DNA from: Anoplolepis gracilipes
Taxonomy: Eukaryota; Arthropoda; Insecta; Hymenoptera; Formicidae
Direction of reading: 5' to 3'
Length of the DNA: 64,000 nucleotides
Assembly (NCBI RefSeq): GCF_047496725.1
Contig: NC_132982.1
Span: forward strand, 434,001-498,000
Positions 22,689 through 34,215 of this stretch are shown in pieces. The notes below the pieces were generated by a model, which saw only the letters and a program-made list of their open reading frames with translations, did not search any database and was not told the DNA's origin. Made by a program: the position numbers and the translations under genes. How positions within the stretch are numbered: position 1 is the stretch's first letter; every line of letters begins with the position of its first letter.

Positions 22689-24425
22689 AGTAGATAGGAT
22701 AAGAGAGTTCTAATCCAGGGATCTGAGGGGGGTGAGGTAAGCGGGGAGGAGACGAGACGAGGTACCTCGCCTCCCGTACTGACCGTGGGGGGAGGCCAAA
22801 TGTCCCCCTAGACTGAGGGGAAGGGGGAGGTACCAAATGTCCCCCCCAGATTGAGGGGGAAAGGTTGGTACCAAACACCCCCCTGATTGAGAGGGGGAGG
22901 GGGGAAGGCATACATATGGTTCCGCACGTGGAGGGAGTGTCCTCTCCGACTGACTGCGGAGGTCTGATGGTGAGAGAGGAATGTCAACTGTTATAGATAA
23001 AATAATCACCCCACTCTGTTTATCCATAATGTATATTTGCAATAAATAATTACGTTCGCAACGTGGTAGAGGGAGACGGTGCGATAGACGTTCGCAACGC
23101 GGTAGAGGGAGAAGGTGCGATAGACGTTCGCAACGCGGTAGAGGGAGAAGGTGCTATAGGCGTTCGCAACGCGTTAGAGGGAGACGGTGATATAGGCGTT
23201 CTATATAGCGTAGGACAAGGAGAGTATGACGTGGTGTGAGAAGGAAAGCGCTGTATGTGTATGACAAGAGAGTGCATGATGATAGGAAAAGGAGGGCATG
23301 ATGGTAAGAAAAGGAGAGCATGATGGTAGGAAATGGAGATATGGGTGCGAGAGAAAAGAATAGAGAGGAAGAAGGATAGCGAGAAGGAGAGCGTGTTATG
23401 GGGTGCGAGAGAAAGAATAGAGAGGAAGGAGGATAGCGGAGGCGCGATAAGACGGAGGCTAAGGCGTACGCGAGAAAAAAGATAATTTTTGCATGTTAAG
23501 TTTTTTATAATGTTAAATGTTATCTTATTATCTAATTATATCTAATACAGAGGAAGAAGGATGGGATAGATGATGAAGGTGGATAAGTAATAAATATATA
23601 TAAGTTTAACATAAATTTTATTTAAAAAGTGTGTATGTGTATACATATAAAGTGTGTGTGTGTGTGTGTGTTTTAAAATTAAAAAAGAATAGAAATTGTA
23701 ATAGAAAATTTGCAAAATTAAAATAGTTATATGTTTAAATATAAAAATATAAAAAAGAATTAAAATTATAGTAGAAAATTTAAAAAATTAAAAATCTGTA
23801 GGGGCGATGCGCCATGGGAACTCGTCATAGCTGCGTCTGTAACAGGAAAAAAAAACATTTTTATTAGTACTTTAAAAATATTTTCTAAAATGATAAAAAT
23901 TATAAATACTCACAATCTATTCGGAGTCTCTCTCATCTGACGACCTGGAGTCCTCCTGCAGAATTTCGGGGAGCCACGGTTCCTCTGTCTCCCACACCTC
24001 ATACGGAAGCTCACCAAAGAGTTTCCGCAAACAAAGACGATAGATAAAAGATTCTTTGAGCCTTTTTCAGTTTTTTTTCAACACATGTGTGTGTGTATTA
24101 AATGAGTTATGTACAAGTCGCTTTCTTCTTTCTTCTAAAAAGTCTATCCTTCTTTCTTTTTTTATCTGTAGCAGCCTCTCTTTTCGAAGATACTTTATTT
24201 CCACAACAACAGGATCTTCAAATTGCATAAGTTCTATATCGGTATTTTCATCGACCACATCACATAAAAAATCTATATCGTCACGGATCTCGAAAAACAG
24301 TTTTAACGATCTTGCATAAGTCTTTGGTAAACCAATTTCACGATTTTGTAAAAATTGCACTACAGAATTCATGGCACTACCGAAGGCGTTGTAGTTTATG
24401 CGATACTAAACTATTCAAAAGTTAT
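22689..24425 (+). repeat. Left TIR of the mini-Polinton
   Basis: Inverted copy of 26802-28537. It contains the G-rich GGTACCAAATGTCCCCC-type repeats (about 22770-22910, three units of about 50 bp), the 37-bp minisatellite (23049-23195), GA-rich sequence, a (GT)n tract (about 23655-23675) and a minus-strand gene at its inner end. Confidence 0.85.
23927..24372 (-). CDS. Polinton TIR accessory gene, unknown, left copy
   Basis: The minus-strand ATG at 24372 opens 101 codons: VVQFLQNREIGLPKTYARSL, then KLFFEIRDDIDFLCDVVDEN, then a basic helical stretch (RKERLLQIKKERRIDFLEER). After a TGA at 24067 the same frame continues into LCLRKLFGELPYEVWETEEP and an acidic tail ending at a TAG just before GTGAGT. 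That downstream part matches the LRRLFGEKPY exon of the terminal gene. Element 2 keeps the first part at 51733-52071 as a separate unit. It is uncertain whether this is one fused gene cut by a stop or two adjacent units. Function unknown; the middle could form a coiled coil. Confidence 0.45.
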
Positions 24426-24965
24426 AGCACCGTGTGTGCGGCTGTCGTATGATGAAATCGAATCAAATGTATACGATGATTGAAATATTCGGTTACAAAT
24501 GTATACGACAAAGCGTAAGATAAAATTTTTGGCTAAATGATAACATAAACAGACCGTCGACAGTACGGATGTTTGCGCTAAAAAATAACGCGCCGACAGT
24601 ACGAATGTTTGCGCTAAAGAATAACGTGTCGCATAGTGGGTGGACATTATCATGTATATTTGACTATAAATATAAATAATAAATATAATTAGGCGTTCTA
24701 TAGTACGATGTGGTGTATGTGTAGGACAAGGAGTGCATGACGATAAGAAAAGGAGAGCATGATGGCAGGAAAAGGAGATATGGGTGCGAGAGAAAGAATA
24801 GAGAGGAAGAACAGCGCGCATGGTGAGAGAAAGAATAGAGAAGAAGGAGAGCGCGCATGGTGAGAAAAGGACAGCGCTATAGAAGTAGGACAAGGAGAGT
24901 ATGATGTGTAAGGAAAGGAGAGAGCATGATGGTAAGGAAAGAAGGTGACAGTAAAAGAAATATAA
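24426..24965 (+). repeat. Rearranged PolB-upstream and TIR fragments
   Basis: 24426-24690 matches the PolB upstream region of element 1 (18440-18745), including two of the 36-bp repeats. 24690-24965 matches the GA-rich inner TIR (about 23200-23420). The join is abrupt and no PolB coding sequence follows. Confidence 0.7.
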
Positions 24966-25029
24966 ATGTATAAAAATTCCAAATTTATTTAAAATTAAAA
25001 AAATTTAATTACAGAATATAGAAAATAAT

Positions 25030-25560
25030 ACTTGAACTATAGTTTTTAATGTAAATATGGGTTGATTAAACCTTCATGATGATGATTCGATCACCAATTG
25101 AATATTTTAAATACATTTTGTAAAGCGCAATTTCTTACATGTTTATCGTAGTGCAGAGTAACATTAAATTTATCTAAAGGAGGAACGTCTTCATAGTTAT
25201 CCAATCATCGTTATCCAATGTCTCGATAATAAGGCCGATTCTCGCATCATCTGCCAGTAAATTTGCCAACCATTCTCGTTTTTCATGCCCCTTAACATAC
25301 ACTCGAGAAGCTGCATCTTTCAACGTCACAGTTTCAGTGATTAAACGTTTAGCCATGTAGTATGGAATGTTTCCATCTTCCCATTGCAGATTGTGATGTT
25401 TTCCAATCGAAAACGAATAAAACGAGCGTTTCTGCTCGGTTTAAGAGCGCCTTATAACTTCATATAATATTCGGCGTACAATTTTGGTTGTAGGATAGAT
25501 TTTTCTTGTATCGCAAGTTTTAACATTGGAGGGGATAATTGCTGATTCATGTAATTTTAC
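25030..25560 (-). pseudogene. Right-end accessory gene fragment in the mini-Polinton
   Basis: On the minus strand this matches the plus-strand segment at about 62215-62840 of element 2. It has AKRLITETVTLKDAASRVYV, GHEKREWLANLLADD and RIGLIIETLDND. Upstream is a short frame starting MNQQLSPPML, matching the DNA just after the capsid gene in element 2, with a frame break near 25450. The 5' half of the gene present in element 2 is missing here, replaced by a different join. At the site where element 2 has lost 4 bp this copy is intact, which helped identify that frameshift. Confidence 0.5.
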
Positions 25561-25589
25561 GTACTACGTTCGTTAGAGGATTGTCACAT

Positions 25590-26590
25590 TAAAGAATAGG
25601 CGAAGAAAGAAATAATAAAAATCAGTAATGAAAAAGACAACTGCCTCTCCACACAGCATTCATACAGATAATTATAATAAAACAATTATTGAATCACGAC
25701 ACAATCAAATAAACATTAAACAGACATGTATCGAACATTGATCAACATCAATTGAAACATCGATCCAACCATGTTCGAACCACAATCATACATCAAATAA
25801 ACATCAAACAAACATCTATCGAACCGCGATGAACATCGATCCAACCATGTTTGAACCACTATCGTACATCAAACGAACGTCAATCAACATAAAATGTATC
25901 ATGATCAATTATAATAAACAAAAATCAACTATTTGTACTGTTTAAGAGACGTTAATTATTTTAATATCGTGAATCGAAATATAGTACCAGATGCAACTGC
26001 ATCACGTACTGAAATATAATACGATATAATACTACAGAGATGGACAAGAAAAAACTCTCATTTTCTTCTAACTCGAGTATCACGTCTCATCTACATAAGT
26101 ATTTTTCAGCATCTTTAGCAGAATGAATTTAGATCCAACTATACACAGGATACGTTTTATAAAGAATAGGCGAAGAAAGAAATAATAAAAATCAGTAATA
26201 AAAAAGACAACTGTCGCTCCACACAGTGTTCATACAGATAATTATAATAAAACGATTATTGAATCACGACACAATCAAATAAACATTAAACAAACATGTA
26301 ACGAACATTGATCAACATCGATTGAAACATCGATTCAACCATGTTTGAACCACTATCATACATCAAACGAACGTCGATCTCAACATCAAATAAACCTCAA
26401 TCAACATTAAAAACGAACCATGATCAGTTCGTAATCAACTGTCATTGATCGACTACTTGTTTAAAGATGTTAAATATTCCACGTCTATTGTCTGCTGAAA
26501 ATGCAAACTAACAGAAAAATGCATCACGTACTGTAATATATTATTCACCACACAGATGTATACAAGGATAAGGTATATAATACTTGCTAT
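25590..26590 (-). repeat. Right-end tandem repeats, duplicated and inverted
   Basis: 25590-25960 and 26160-26450 are direct copies of each other (TAAAGAATAGGCGAAGAAAG, then ACATTCATACAGATAATTAT-like sequence, then ATCAAACGAAC/ATCGAACC repeats). They correspond, inverted, to 63000-63520 of element 2. No coding sequence. Confidence 0.7.
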
Positions 26591-26639
26591 AAGGAGAGGA
26601 TAGAAAAAAAGATAATAACGCATATGTATTTTGACAATA

Positions 26640-26801
26640 GTTTATTATAAATATGGATTGATCAAACCTTTATAATAATGCTTCGACCACCAATTGAATA
26701 TTTTGAATACATTTTGTAAAGCACAATTTTTATATGTTTATTGCAATGCATAGTAGATTCGATTTTATTTTCAATCGCGTCCAATTTAAATAATATTCTA
26801 T
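26640..26801 (-). pseudogene. Second 3' fragment of the right-end accessory gene
   Basis: The minus-strand sequence repeats the last part of the gene seen at 25030-25170 (for example TTGAATACATTTTGTAAAGC on the plus strand). Only the 3' end is present. Confidence 0.5.
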
Positions 26802-28537
26802 TTAACTTTTGAATAGTTTAGTATCGCATAAACTACAACGCCTTCGGTAGTGCCATGAATTCTGTAGTGCAATTTTTACAAAATCGTGAAATTGGTTTAC
26901 CAAAGACTTATGCAAGATCGTTAAAACTGTTTTTCGAGATCCGTGACGATATAGATTTTTTATGTGATGTGGTCGATGAAAATACCGATATAGAACTTAT
27001 GCAATTTGAAGATCCTGTTGTTGTGGAAATAAAGTATCTTCGAAAAGAGAGGCTGCTACAGATAAAAAAAGAAAGAAGGATAGACTTTTTAGAAGAAAGA
27101 AGAAAGCGACTTGTACATAACTCATTTAATACACACACACATGTGTTGAAAAAAAACTGAAAAAGGCTCAAAGGATCTTTTATCTATCGTCTTTGTTTGC
27201 GGAAACTCTTTGGTGAGCTTCCGTATGAGGTGTGGGAGACAGAGGAACCGTGGCTCCCCGAAATTCTGCAGGAGGACTCCAGGTCGTCAGATGAGAGAGA
27301 CTCCGAATAGATTGTGAGTATTTATAATTTTTATCATTTTAGAAAATATTTTTAAAGTACTAATAAAAATGTTTTTTTTTCCTGTTACAGACGCAGCTAT
27401 GACGAGTTCCCATGGCGCATCGCCCCTACAGATTTTTAATTTTTTAAATTTTCTACTATAATTTTAATTCTTTTTTATATTTTTATATTTAAACATATAA
27501 CTATTTTAATTTTGCAAATTTTCTATTACAATTTCTATTCTTTTTTAATTTTAAAACACACACACACACACACACTTTATATGTATACACATACACACTT
27601 TTTAAATAAAATTTATGTTAAACTTATATATATTTATTACTTATCCACCTTCATCATCTATCCCATCCTTCTTCCTCTGTATTAGATATAATTAGATAAT
27701 AAGATAACATTTAACATTATAAAAAACTTAACATGCAAAAATTATCTTTTTTCTCGCGTACGCCTTAGCCTCCGTCTTATCGCGCCTCCGCTATCCTCCT
27801 TCCTCTCTATTCTTTCTCTCGCACCCCATAACACGCTCTCCTTCTCGCTATCCTTCTTCCTCTCTATTCTTTTCTCTCGCACCCATATCTCCATTTCCTA
27901 CCATCATGCTCTCCTTTTCTTACCATCATGCCCTCCTTTTCCTATCATCATGCACTCTCTTGTCATACACATACAGCGCTTTCCTTCTCACACCACGTCA
28001 TACTCTCCTTGTCCTACGCTATATAGAACGCCTATATCACCGTCTCCCTCTAACGCGTTGCGAACGCCTATAGCACCTTCTCCCTCTACCGCGTTGCGAA
28101 CGTCTATCGCACCTTCTCCCTCTACCGCGTTGCGAACGTCTATCGCACCGTCTCCCTCTACCACGTTGCGAACGTAATTATTTATTGCAAATATACATTA
28201 TGGATAAACAGAGTGGGGTGATTATTTTATCTATAACAGTTGACATTCCTCTCTCACCATCAGACCTCCGCAGTCAGTCGGAGAGGACACTCCCTCCACG
28301 TGCGGAACCATATGTATGCCTTCCCCCCTCCCCCTCTCAATCAGGGGGGTGTTTGGTACCAACCTTTCCCCCTCAATCTGGGGGGGACATTTGGTACCTC
28401 CCCCTTCCCCTCAGTCTAGGGGGACATTTGGCCTCCTCCCCGGTCAGTACGGGAGGCGAGGTACCTCGCCTCGTCTCCTCCCCGCTTACCTCACCCCCCT
28501 CAGATCCCAGGATTAGAACTCTCTTATCCTATCTACT
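26802..28537 (-). repeat. Right TIR of the mini-Polinton
   Basis: Inverted copy of 22689-24425 with near-complete identity. It ends CTATCTACT followed by the TATATA duplication. Confidence 0.85.
26855..27306 (+). CDS. Polinton TIR accessory gene, unknown, right copy
   Basis: Mirror of 23927-24372 with the same 101-codon protein (26855-27160), the same TGA and the same downstream LRKLFGELPY block. Two copies per element follow from the gene lying inside the TIR. Confidence 0.45.
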
Positions 28538-28598
28538 TATATATTTGAATATTATATATTTATATATATGTAAAGTTTATATAATATTTGTTATATTT

Positions 28599-28876
28599 TT
28601 ACAATACATTATTTTTATGTATCCAAGAATTGCGTGAACTATCGAATCCCAACCATTTCACAAAAACTTCATCACCCCTCTTCCTCAATATCTTTTCCAC
28701 AAGATATATAACGGGATTAGCAACGCGTTGTAGTTCGTATTCGTAAAATTAACCGGCGACGGGATTTCCGCGCGAAACTTTTAATATATATCTCACGGAA
28801 TTAGTTTTCTGTATCTTAACAATTTCAAACACTTTGGTGGTCCAATTTAGTGTGTAGCCTTTTTGGGAGCGCCTCA
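28599..28876 (-). pseudogene. Polinton integrase C-terminus with chromodomain
   Basis: Read on the minus strand from 28876, a frame begins near GYTLNWTTKVFEI, continues RYILKVSRGNPVAG, meets an in-frame TAA, then reads FYEYELQRVANPVIYLVEKI, FVKWLGFDSSRNSWI and stops at TAA 28601-28599. The tail (YLVEKIL...VKWLG...NSW) is a chromodomain of the kind found at the C-terminus of the retrovirus-type integrase of Polintons and adintoviruses, where it helps target integration. The N-terminal zinc domain and the DDE core are absent: upstream sequence is replaced at 28874-28876 by the 15-bp array. With the mini-Polinton removed it faces PolB tail to tail, which fits element 1. Confidence 0.75.
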
Positions 28877-31826
28877 TTTGACCAAGTTGTTATTGACCAC
28901 AGAAACTTTTGACCACGTTGCATTTGACCACGTTACGATTGACCACGCGTTGCATTTTACCACGTTGCGATTGACCACGCGTCGCAATTGACCACGTTGC
29001 AATTGACCACGTTGCGATTGACCACGCGTCGTATTTGACCACGTTGCGATTGACCACGTTGCGATTGACCACGTGTTGCGATTGACCACGTCGCAATTGA
29101 CCACGTTGCGATTGACCACATTACTATTGACCACGTTGCATTTGACCACATAGCTTTTGACCGCGTTGCGATTGACCACGCGTCGTATTTGACCACGTTG
29201 CGATTGACCACGTTGCGATTGACCACGTGTTGCGATTGACCACGTCGCAATTGACCACGTTGCGATTGACCACATTACTATTGACCACGTTGCATTTGAC
29301 CACATAGCTTTTGACCGCGTTGCGATTGACCACGCGTCGTATTTGACCACGTTGCGATTGACCACGTGTTGCGATTGACCACGTCGCAATTGACCACGTT
29401 GCGATTGACCACGTTGCGATTGACCACGTTGCGATTGACCACGTTACTATTGACCACGTTGCATTTGACCACGTAGCTTTTGACCACGTTGCGATTGACC
29501 ACGCGTCGTATTTGACCACGTTGCGATTGACCACGTGTTGCGATTGACCACGTCGCAATTGACCACGTTGCGATTGACTACGTTGCTATTGACCACGTTA
29601 CGATTGACCATGCGTCGCATTTGACCACGTCGCGATTGACCACGCGTTGCAATTGACCACGTTGCAATTGACCACGTTGCGATTGACCACGTTGCGATTG
29701 ACCACGTTGCGATTGACCACGTGTTGCGATTGACCACGTCGCAATTGACCACGTTGCGATTGACTACGTTGCTATTGACCACGTTACGATTGACCATGCG
29801 TCGCATTTGACCACGTCGCGATTGACCACGCGTTGCAATTGACCACGTTGCAATTGACCACGTTGCATTTGACCACGTTACAATTGACCGTGCGTCGCAT
29901 TTGACCACGTCGCGATTGACCACGCGTTGCCATTGACCACGTTGCGATTGACTACGTTGCTATTGACCACGTTACAATTGATTACGTTGCATTTGACCAC
30001 GTTACGATTGACCATGCGTCGCATTTGACCACGTTGCATTTGACCACGTCGCGATTGACCACGTTGAGATTGACAACGTTGCATTTGACCACGCATCGCA
30101 TTTGACCACGTCGCGATTGACCACGTTGCAATTGACCACGCGTCGTATTTGACCACGTTGCGATTGACCACGTGTTGAGATTGACCACGTCGCAATTGAC
30201 CACGTTGCGATTGACCACGTTGCGATTGACCACGTTGCGATTGACCACGTGTTGCGATTGACCACGTCGCAATTGACCACGTTGCGATTGACTACATTGC
30301 TATTGACCACGTTACGATTGACCATGCGTCGCATTTGACCACGTCGCGATTGACCACGCGTTGCAATTGACCACGTTGCAATTGACCACGTTGCATTTGA
30401 CCACGTTACAATTGACCGTGCGTCGCATTTGACCACGTCGCGATTGACCACGCGTTGCCATTGACCACGTTGCGATTGACTACGTTGCTATTGACCACGT
30501 TACAATTGATTACGTTGCATTTGACCACGTTACGATTGACCATGCGTCGCATTTGACCACGTCGCGATTGACCACGCGTTGCAATTGACCACGTTGCAAT
30601 TGACCACGTTGCGTTTGACCACGCGTCGCATTTCACCATGTCGCGATTGACCACGTTGCATTTGACCACGCCTCGCATTTGACCACGTCGTATTTGGCCA
30701 CGTCACGATTGACCACGTTGCGATTGACCACGCGTCGCATTTGACCACGTCGCATTTAACCACGTTGCATTTGACCACGTCGCATTTGACCACGTCGCGA
30801 TTGACCACGCGTTGCCATTGACCACGTTGCGATTGACTACGTTGCTATTGACCACGTTACAATTGATTACGTTGCTATTGACCACGTTACGATTGACCAT
30901 GCGTCGTATTTGACCACCTCGCGATTGACCACGCGTTGCAATTGACCACGTTGCAATTGACCACGTTGCAATTGACCACGTTGCATTTGACCACGTTACG
31001 ATTGACCATGCGTCGCATTTGACCACGTCGCGATTGACCACGCGTTGCAATTGACCACGTTGCAATTGACCACGTTGCATTTGACCACGTTACAATTGAC
31101 CATGCGTCGCATTTTGACCACGTCGCGATTGACCACGCGTTGCAATTGACCACGTTGCAATTGACAACGTTGCAATTGACAACGTTGCAATTGACAACGT
31201 TGCAATTGACCACGTTGCATTTGACCACGTTACAATTGACCATGCGTCGCATTTTGACCACGTCGCGATTGACCACGCGTTGCCATTGACCACGTTGCAA
31301 TTGACTACGTTGTTATTGACCACGTTACAATTGATTTCGTTGCATTTGACCACGTTACGATTGACCATGCGTCGCATTTGACCACGTTGCGATTGACCAC
31401 GCGTTGCAATTGACCACGTCGCAATTGACCACGTGTTGCGATTGACCACGTCGCGATTGACCACGCGTTGCAATTGACCACGTTGCAATTGACCACGTTG
31501 CATTTGACCACGTTACGATTGACCATGCGTCGCATTTGACCACGCGTTGCAATTGATCACGCATCGCATTTGACCATGTTACGATTGACCATGCGTCGTA
31601 TTTGACCACGTCGCGATTCACAACGCGTTGCAATTGACTACGTTGCTATTGACCACGTTACAATTGATTACGTTGCATTTGACCACGTTAGGATTGACCA
31701 TGCGTCGCATTTGACCACGTCACAATTGACCACGTCGTGATTGACCACGTTGTGATTGACCACGTTGCATTTAACCACGTTGCGTTTGACCACGTCGCGA
31801 TTAACCACGTTGCGATTGTCCACGAT
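28874..31826 (-). repeat. 15-bp tandem array, about 3 kb
   Basis: The basic unit on the plus strand is TTGACCACGTTGCGA (minus strand GTGGTCAATCGCAAC). Seventeen-base variants (ACGCGTTGC, ACGTGTTGC) are interspersed, and blocks of several units recur as higher-order repeats. Because 15 is a multiple of three, long frames with W-S-I-A-T, V-V-N-R-N or G-Q-S-Q-R repeats appear; they show no other coding sign. A short inverted array is at 49207-49472, and element 2 is inserted in that one. Confidence 0.95.
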
Positions 31827-31877
31827 TAGTGCGGTGAGAGGAACGCTCTGCATTGACAACCTGAAGTCACACACATA

Positions 31878-32033
31878 GGCCGGTATTCATAGTCCGTTCT
31901 TATATATAAGATCATTTTAAGATATGTTTTTAGTTGACTTAAGACTACGTTCAACCAATCAGATGGCCGAATAGAATTTTAAGACTTTACTTAAGACGAG
32001 CTTGAATATAAGAACGGACTATGAATACCGGCC
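31878..32033. mobile_element. PIF/Harbinger-like hairpin MITE, left arm
   Basis: Inverted ends GGCCGGTATTCATAGTCCGT...ACGGACTATGAATACCGGCC with a 3-bp ATA on both sides. Three-base TSDs suggest PIF/Harbinger. Non-coding, 156 bp. Confidence 0.7.
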
Positions 32034-32039
32034 ATAGTG

Positions 32040-32455
32040 CGCGCTTCGTTTAATGCGTGTGATTTTTTTCGTCTTAACACCTTATACTACCTGTAACATT
32101 TTTTGCTCAGTTTAACCTACTCTACCTGTACCTGACGGGTGGTTCGCGAATTATGGGACACCCTGTATACGCAGGGTATCTTACACACAACACGCGACAT
32201 CATCATCATTTTACTATTACTGAAAAAACAAAATAATACTTTTCGGTGCAGTATCATATGTCACGTGTCACATCTCCGTCACTCGCCGCTCCCGTGCGGT
32301 TACCGCTTCTCACGTGCCAAGACAATTTTGTTTATTACTTTTAATAATTATTGCGAATTTTCTTCTCAGTTTAACATACTTTATCTGCTAACGAGCGGTT
32401 AAACGCGAACCACTACGGACACCCTATATACAGAGTGTCCGATTACTGATTGTGA
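32040..32455. repeat. Two copies of the GGGACACCCTGTATA repeat, left arm
   Basis: Copies at about 32040-32175 and 32255-32455 share CAGTTTAAC, CTACCTG and (G)GGACACCCTRTATA with the copy at 3010-3235. Confidence 0.5.
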
Positions 32456-32609
32456 GTAGAGTCCTATATAACAGAGAAGCGACATCGATCCCCCACCACC
32501 ACCTCCAGCACCGCCATATTGTGCTCGCTCCAGAACTTTAATAAACACATACTCCGTTTATATGAGGTTATAAACGTGTTACAGTTTTTTTATTAAATAT
32601 ATCTGATAA

Positions 32610-32610
<1 letters not shown>

Positions 32611-32679
<69 letters not shown>

Positions 32680-32687
32680 CCTCTCTC
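32611..32687 (+). repeat. (CT)n microsatellite
   Basis: The mirror (GA)n tract at about 48330-48421 is longer; the axis sum shifts by about 16 bp across it. Confidence 0.95.
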
Positions 32688-33834
32688 AAATAATAATAAC
32701 AATTAAAAATGTTACGCAAAAATATAAGTGTATAAATGTATTGCATATGCAATCATTTTAATTATATTGAATATATATATAATCTTAATCCTTAACCTTC
32801 CCGAACAAGACAACCAAAAACTTCGCACACTCGTACCATCTCTTTATATTTATTATATTAATTTTTATATATTTAGAGACTGAAAGTTAAAAAATAAACG
32901 ATATAAATTAAATATATATTATACATTAAATACATATATATTATATGATGTCTATTTCTAATGACAATTACAATATTATATCTAACCTAAACACTGACTA
33001 AACACATGCTGCATGCTGCATAAGTTTATCTTCACTTTGGGGCTCAATATGGCTGCTTCAATTAGGTGGGGGTATCACCAATCAGAAATCGCGACGCCGA
33101 TGTCGCTTCTCTGTTTATATAGGACTCTAATTGTGAGTAAAAACGAAATGTGATGGTAGATTCCGTCAAATCGAAGTGTGTTATACGTCCACTTGTCTGA
33201 CGTTGCTAAAATACTCCAGTATGTTATGTTAACAAAGATTTTTTATCCAAAGTTATATCGTGGAAAAGAACAACATCCCATAAACTTTATGCCTAGGGTC
33301 ATCAGCAACGATTAACCAATCAGAAAGTCTCGTTTTAAACTGGCCAATTGACGACGTGGTCAATAGATTCCCACCCCAAATATTTGATACAAAAAATACA
33401 AAATATAGTCGGACCATAGACTTTTATAGACAGAGCCGTTAGGCCCTATTTAGGGCGAGAGGGGCTCTGATGATACGGGAAGAGAGCATCGGTGCCAACT
33501 CGGTTTATTTCGTTAAGACTCGATAATGTTCGGCCAATATCTAACCTAACATATATGTTGTGTTAAACATGGTGTTAAATAGTAGTGTGAAGAACATACT
33601 AACATCGAAGTTTAGAGATATAAAAATGAGTTTTGTGTTGTGTATAAATGTAAAAATCGCAAACACAAAAATAAATAAAATGTTGAACAAGTAGAGATGG
33701 AACGTGTTCTAAATAGGAACATTTCATTTCATTTGTAAGTAAAATATTTTAAATGTAGATTATGTAAATTAAGTATTTGCAAATAAATTGATGTAGTTAA
33801 TTTAATATACTTATATAATAAATATAATTTATAT

Positions 33835-34215
33835 ATGAAAATATATATATATATTATTTTAGTCCCTATTTCCATGAAAACAAACGTGGTATACAAAATT
33901 AATTGTCTAAATTGCGACGCTTCTTATGTTGGTCAAACAGGCAGAAAGTTGAATACTAGGATAAAAGAACATAAGACCAACATAATGAAGCCCAATAACA
34001 ACAAATCAGTGTTCACTGACCACCGCCTAACATACAATCATGACTTTGACTGGGACAATGCACAAATACTAGACAATGAGCCCTATTACACAAAAAGACT
34101 GATATCTGAAATGTTATATATCAAACGACAAATAAACAGCATAAATCTACAAACAGATATAGAATGTTTGCCAGCTATTTACGATGATATAATAAACAAA
34201 CTGCCTAAGATTTAA
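33835..34215 (+). pseudogene. GIY-YIG nuclease fragment of a Penelope-like element, left arm
   Basis: An open frame of 126 codons. The domain starts at about codon 16 with VVYKINCLNCDASYVGQTGR (the GIY and YIG positions are VVY and YVG), followed by LNTRIKEHK and, later, EPYYTKRLISEMLYIKRQIN. The C-x2-C insert after the first strand and the domain at the very C-terminus are typical of Penelope-like retroelements, where GIY-YIG nicks target DNA for reverse transcription. No reverse transcriptase is found upstream, so this is a truncated 3' end, apparently inserted inside the P-element 5' region. It is open, but its ATG lies in low-complexity TA sequence and is not trustworthy. Confidence 0.7.

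Larger units (their letters stand above)
22689..28537. mobile_element. Non-autonomous mini-Polinton with TATATA TSD
   Basis: Both ends are AGTAGATAGGATAAGAG in inverted orientation. TATATA flanks each end (22683-22688 and 28538-28543); Polintons make 6-bp duplications and have AG-starting TIRs. The two TIRs (22689-24425 and 26802-28537, about 1.74 kb) are almost identical, with a small difference in a G/C run near 22785 against 28440. The 2.4-kb centre is made of rearranged Polinton pieces: PolB upstream DNA, TIR fragments, the end of a right-end gene on the minus strand, and short tandem repeats. No PolB, integrase or capsid gene is present, so movement would need proteins supplied from elsewhere. 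Confidence 0.8.
15243..28876 (+). mobile_element. Polinton/Maverick element 1, interrupted and 3' truncated
   Basis: The left end begins AGTAG, like the other two Polinton ends here. It is followed by G-rich repeats, a 37-bp minisatellite, terminal-gene remnants, two accessory genes on the minus strand, PolB on the plus strand and an integrase C-terminus on the minus strand. The left 6-bp flank is GTAACA. The right TIR is not in the window: homology stops at about 28876, where the 15-bp array begins. A 5.85-kb mini-Polinton lies inside at 22689-28537. Removing it brings the PolB stop (22669) and the integrase stop (28599) to within about 80 bp, so the two genes were convergent neighbours. Confidence 0.75.

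Noticed and set aside
28874..31826. CRISPR array
   Set aside because: Units are head-to-tail with no unique spacers, the unit is 15 bp, and the context is an insect genome with spliced genes.
28874..31880. Many long overlapping minus-strand ORFs with W-S-I-A-T, V-V-N-R-N and G-Q-S-Q-R repeats
   Set aside because: They are translations of a 15-bp tandem repeat in all three frames; unit length divisible by three keeps frames open. No start context, domain or non-repeat sequence supports a protein.
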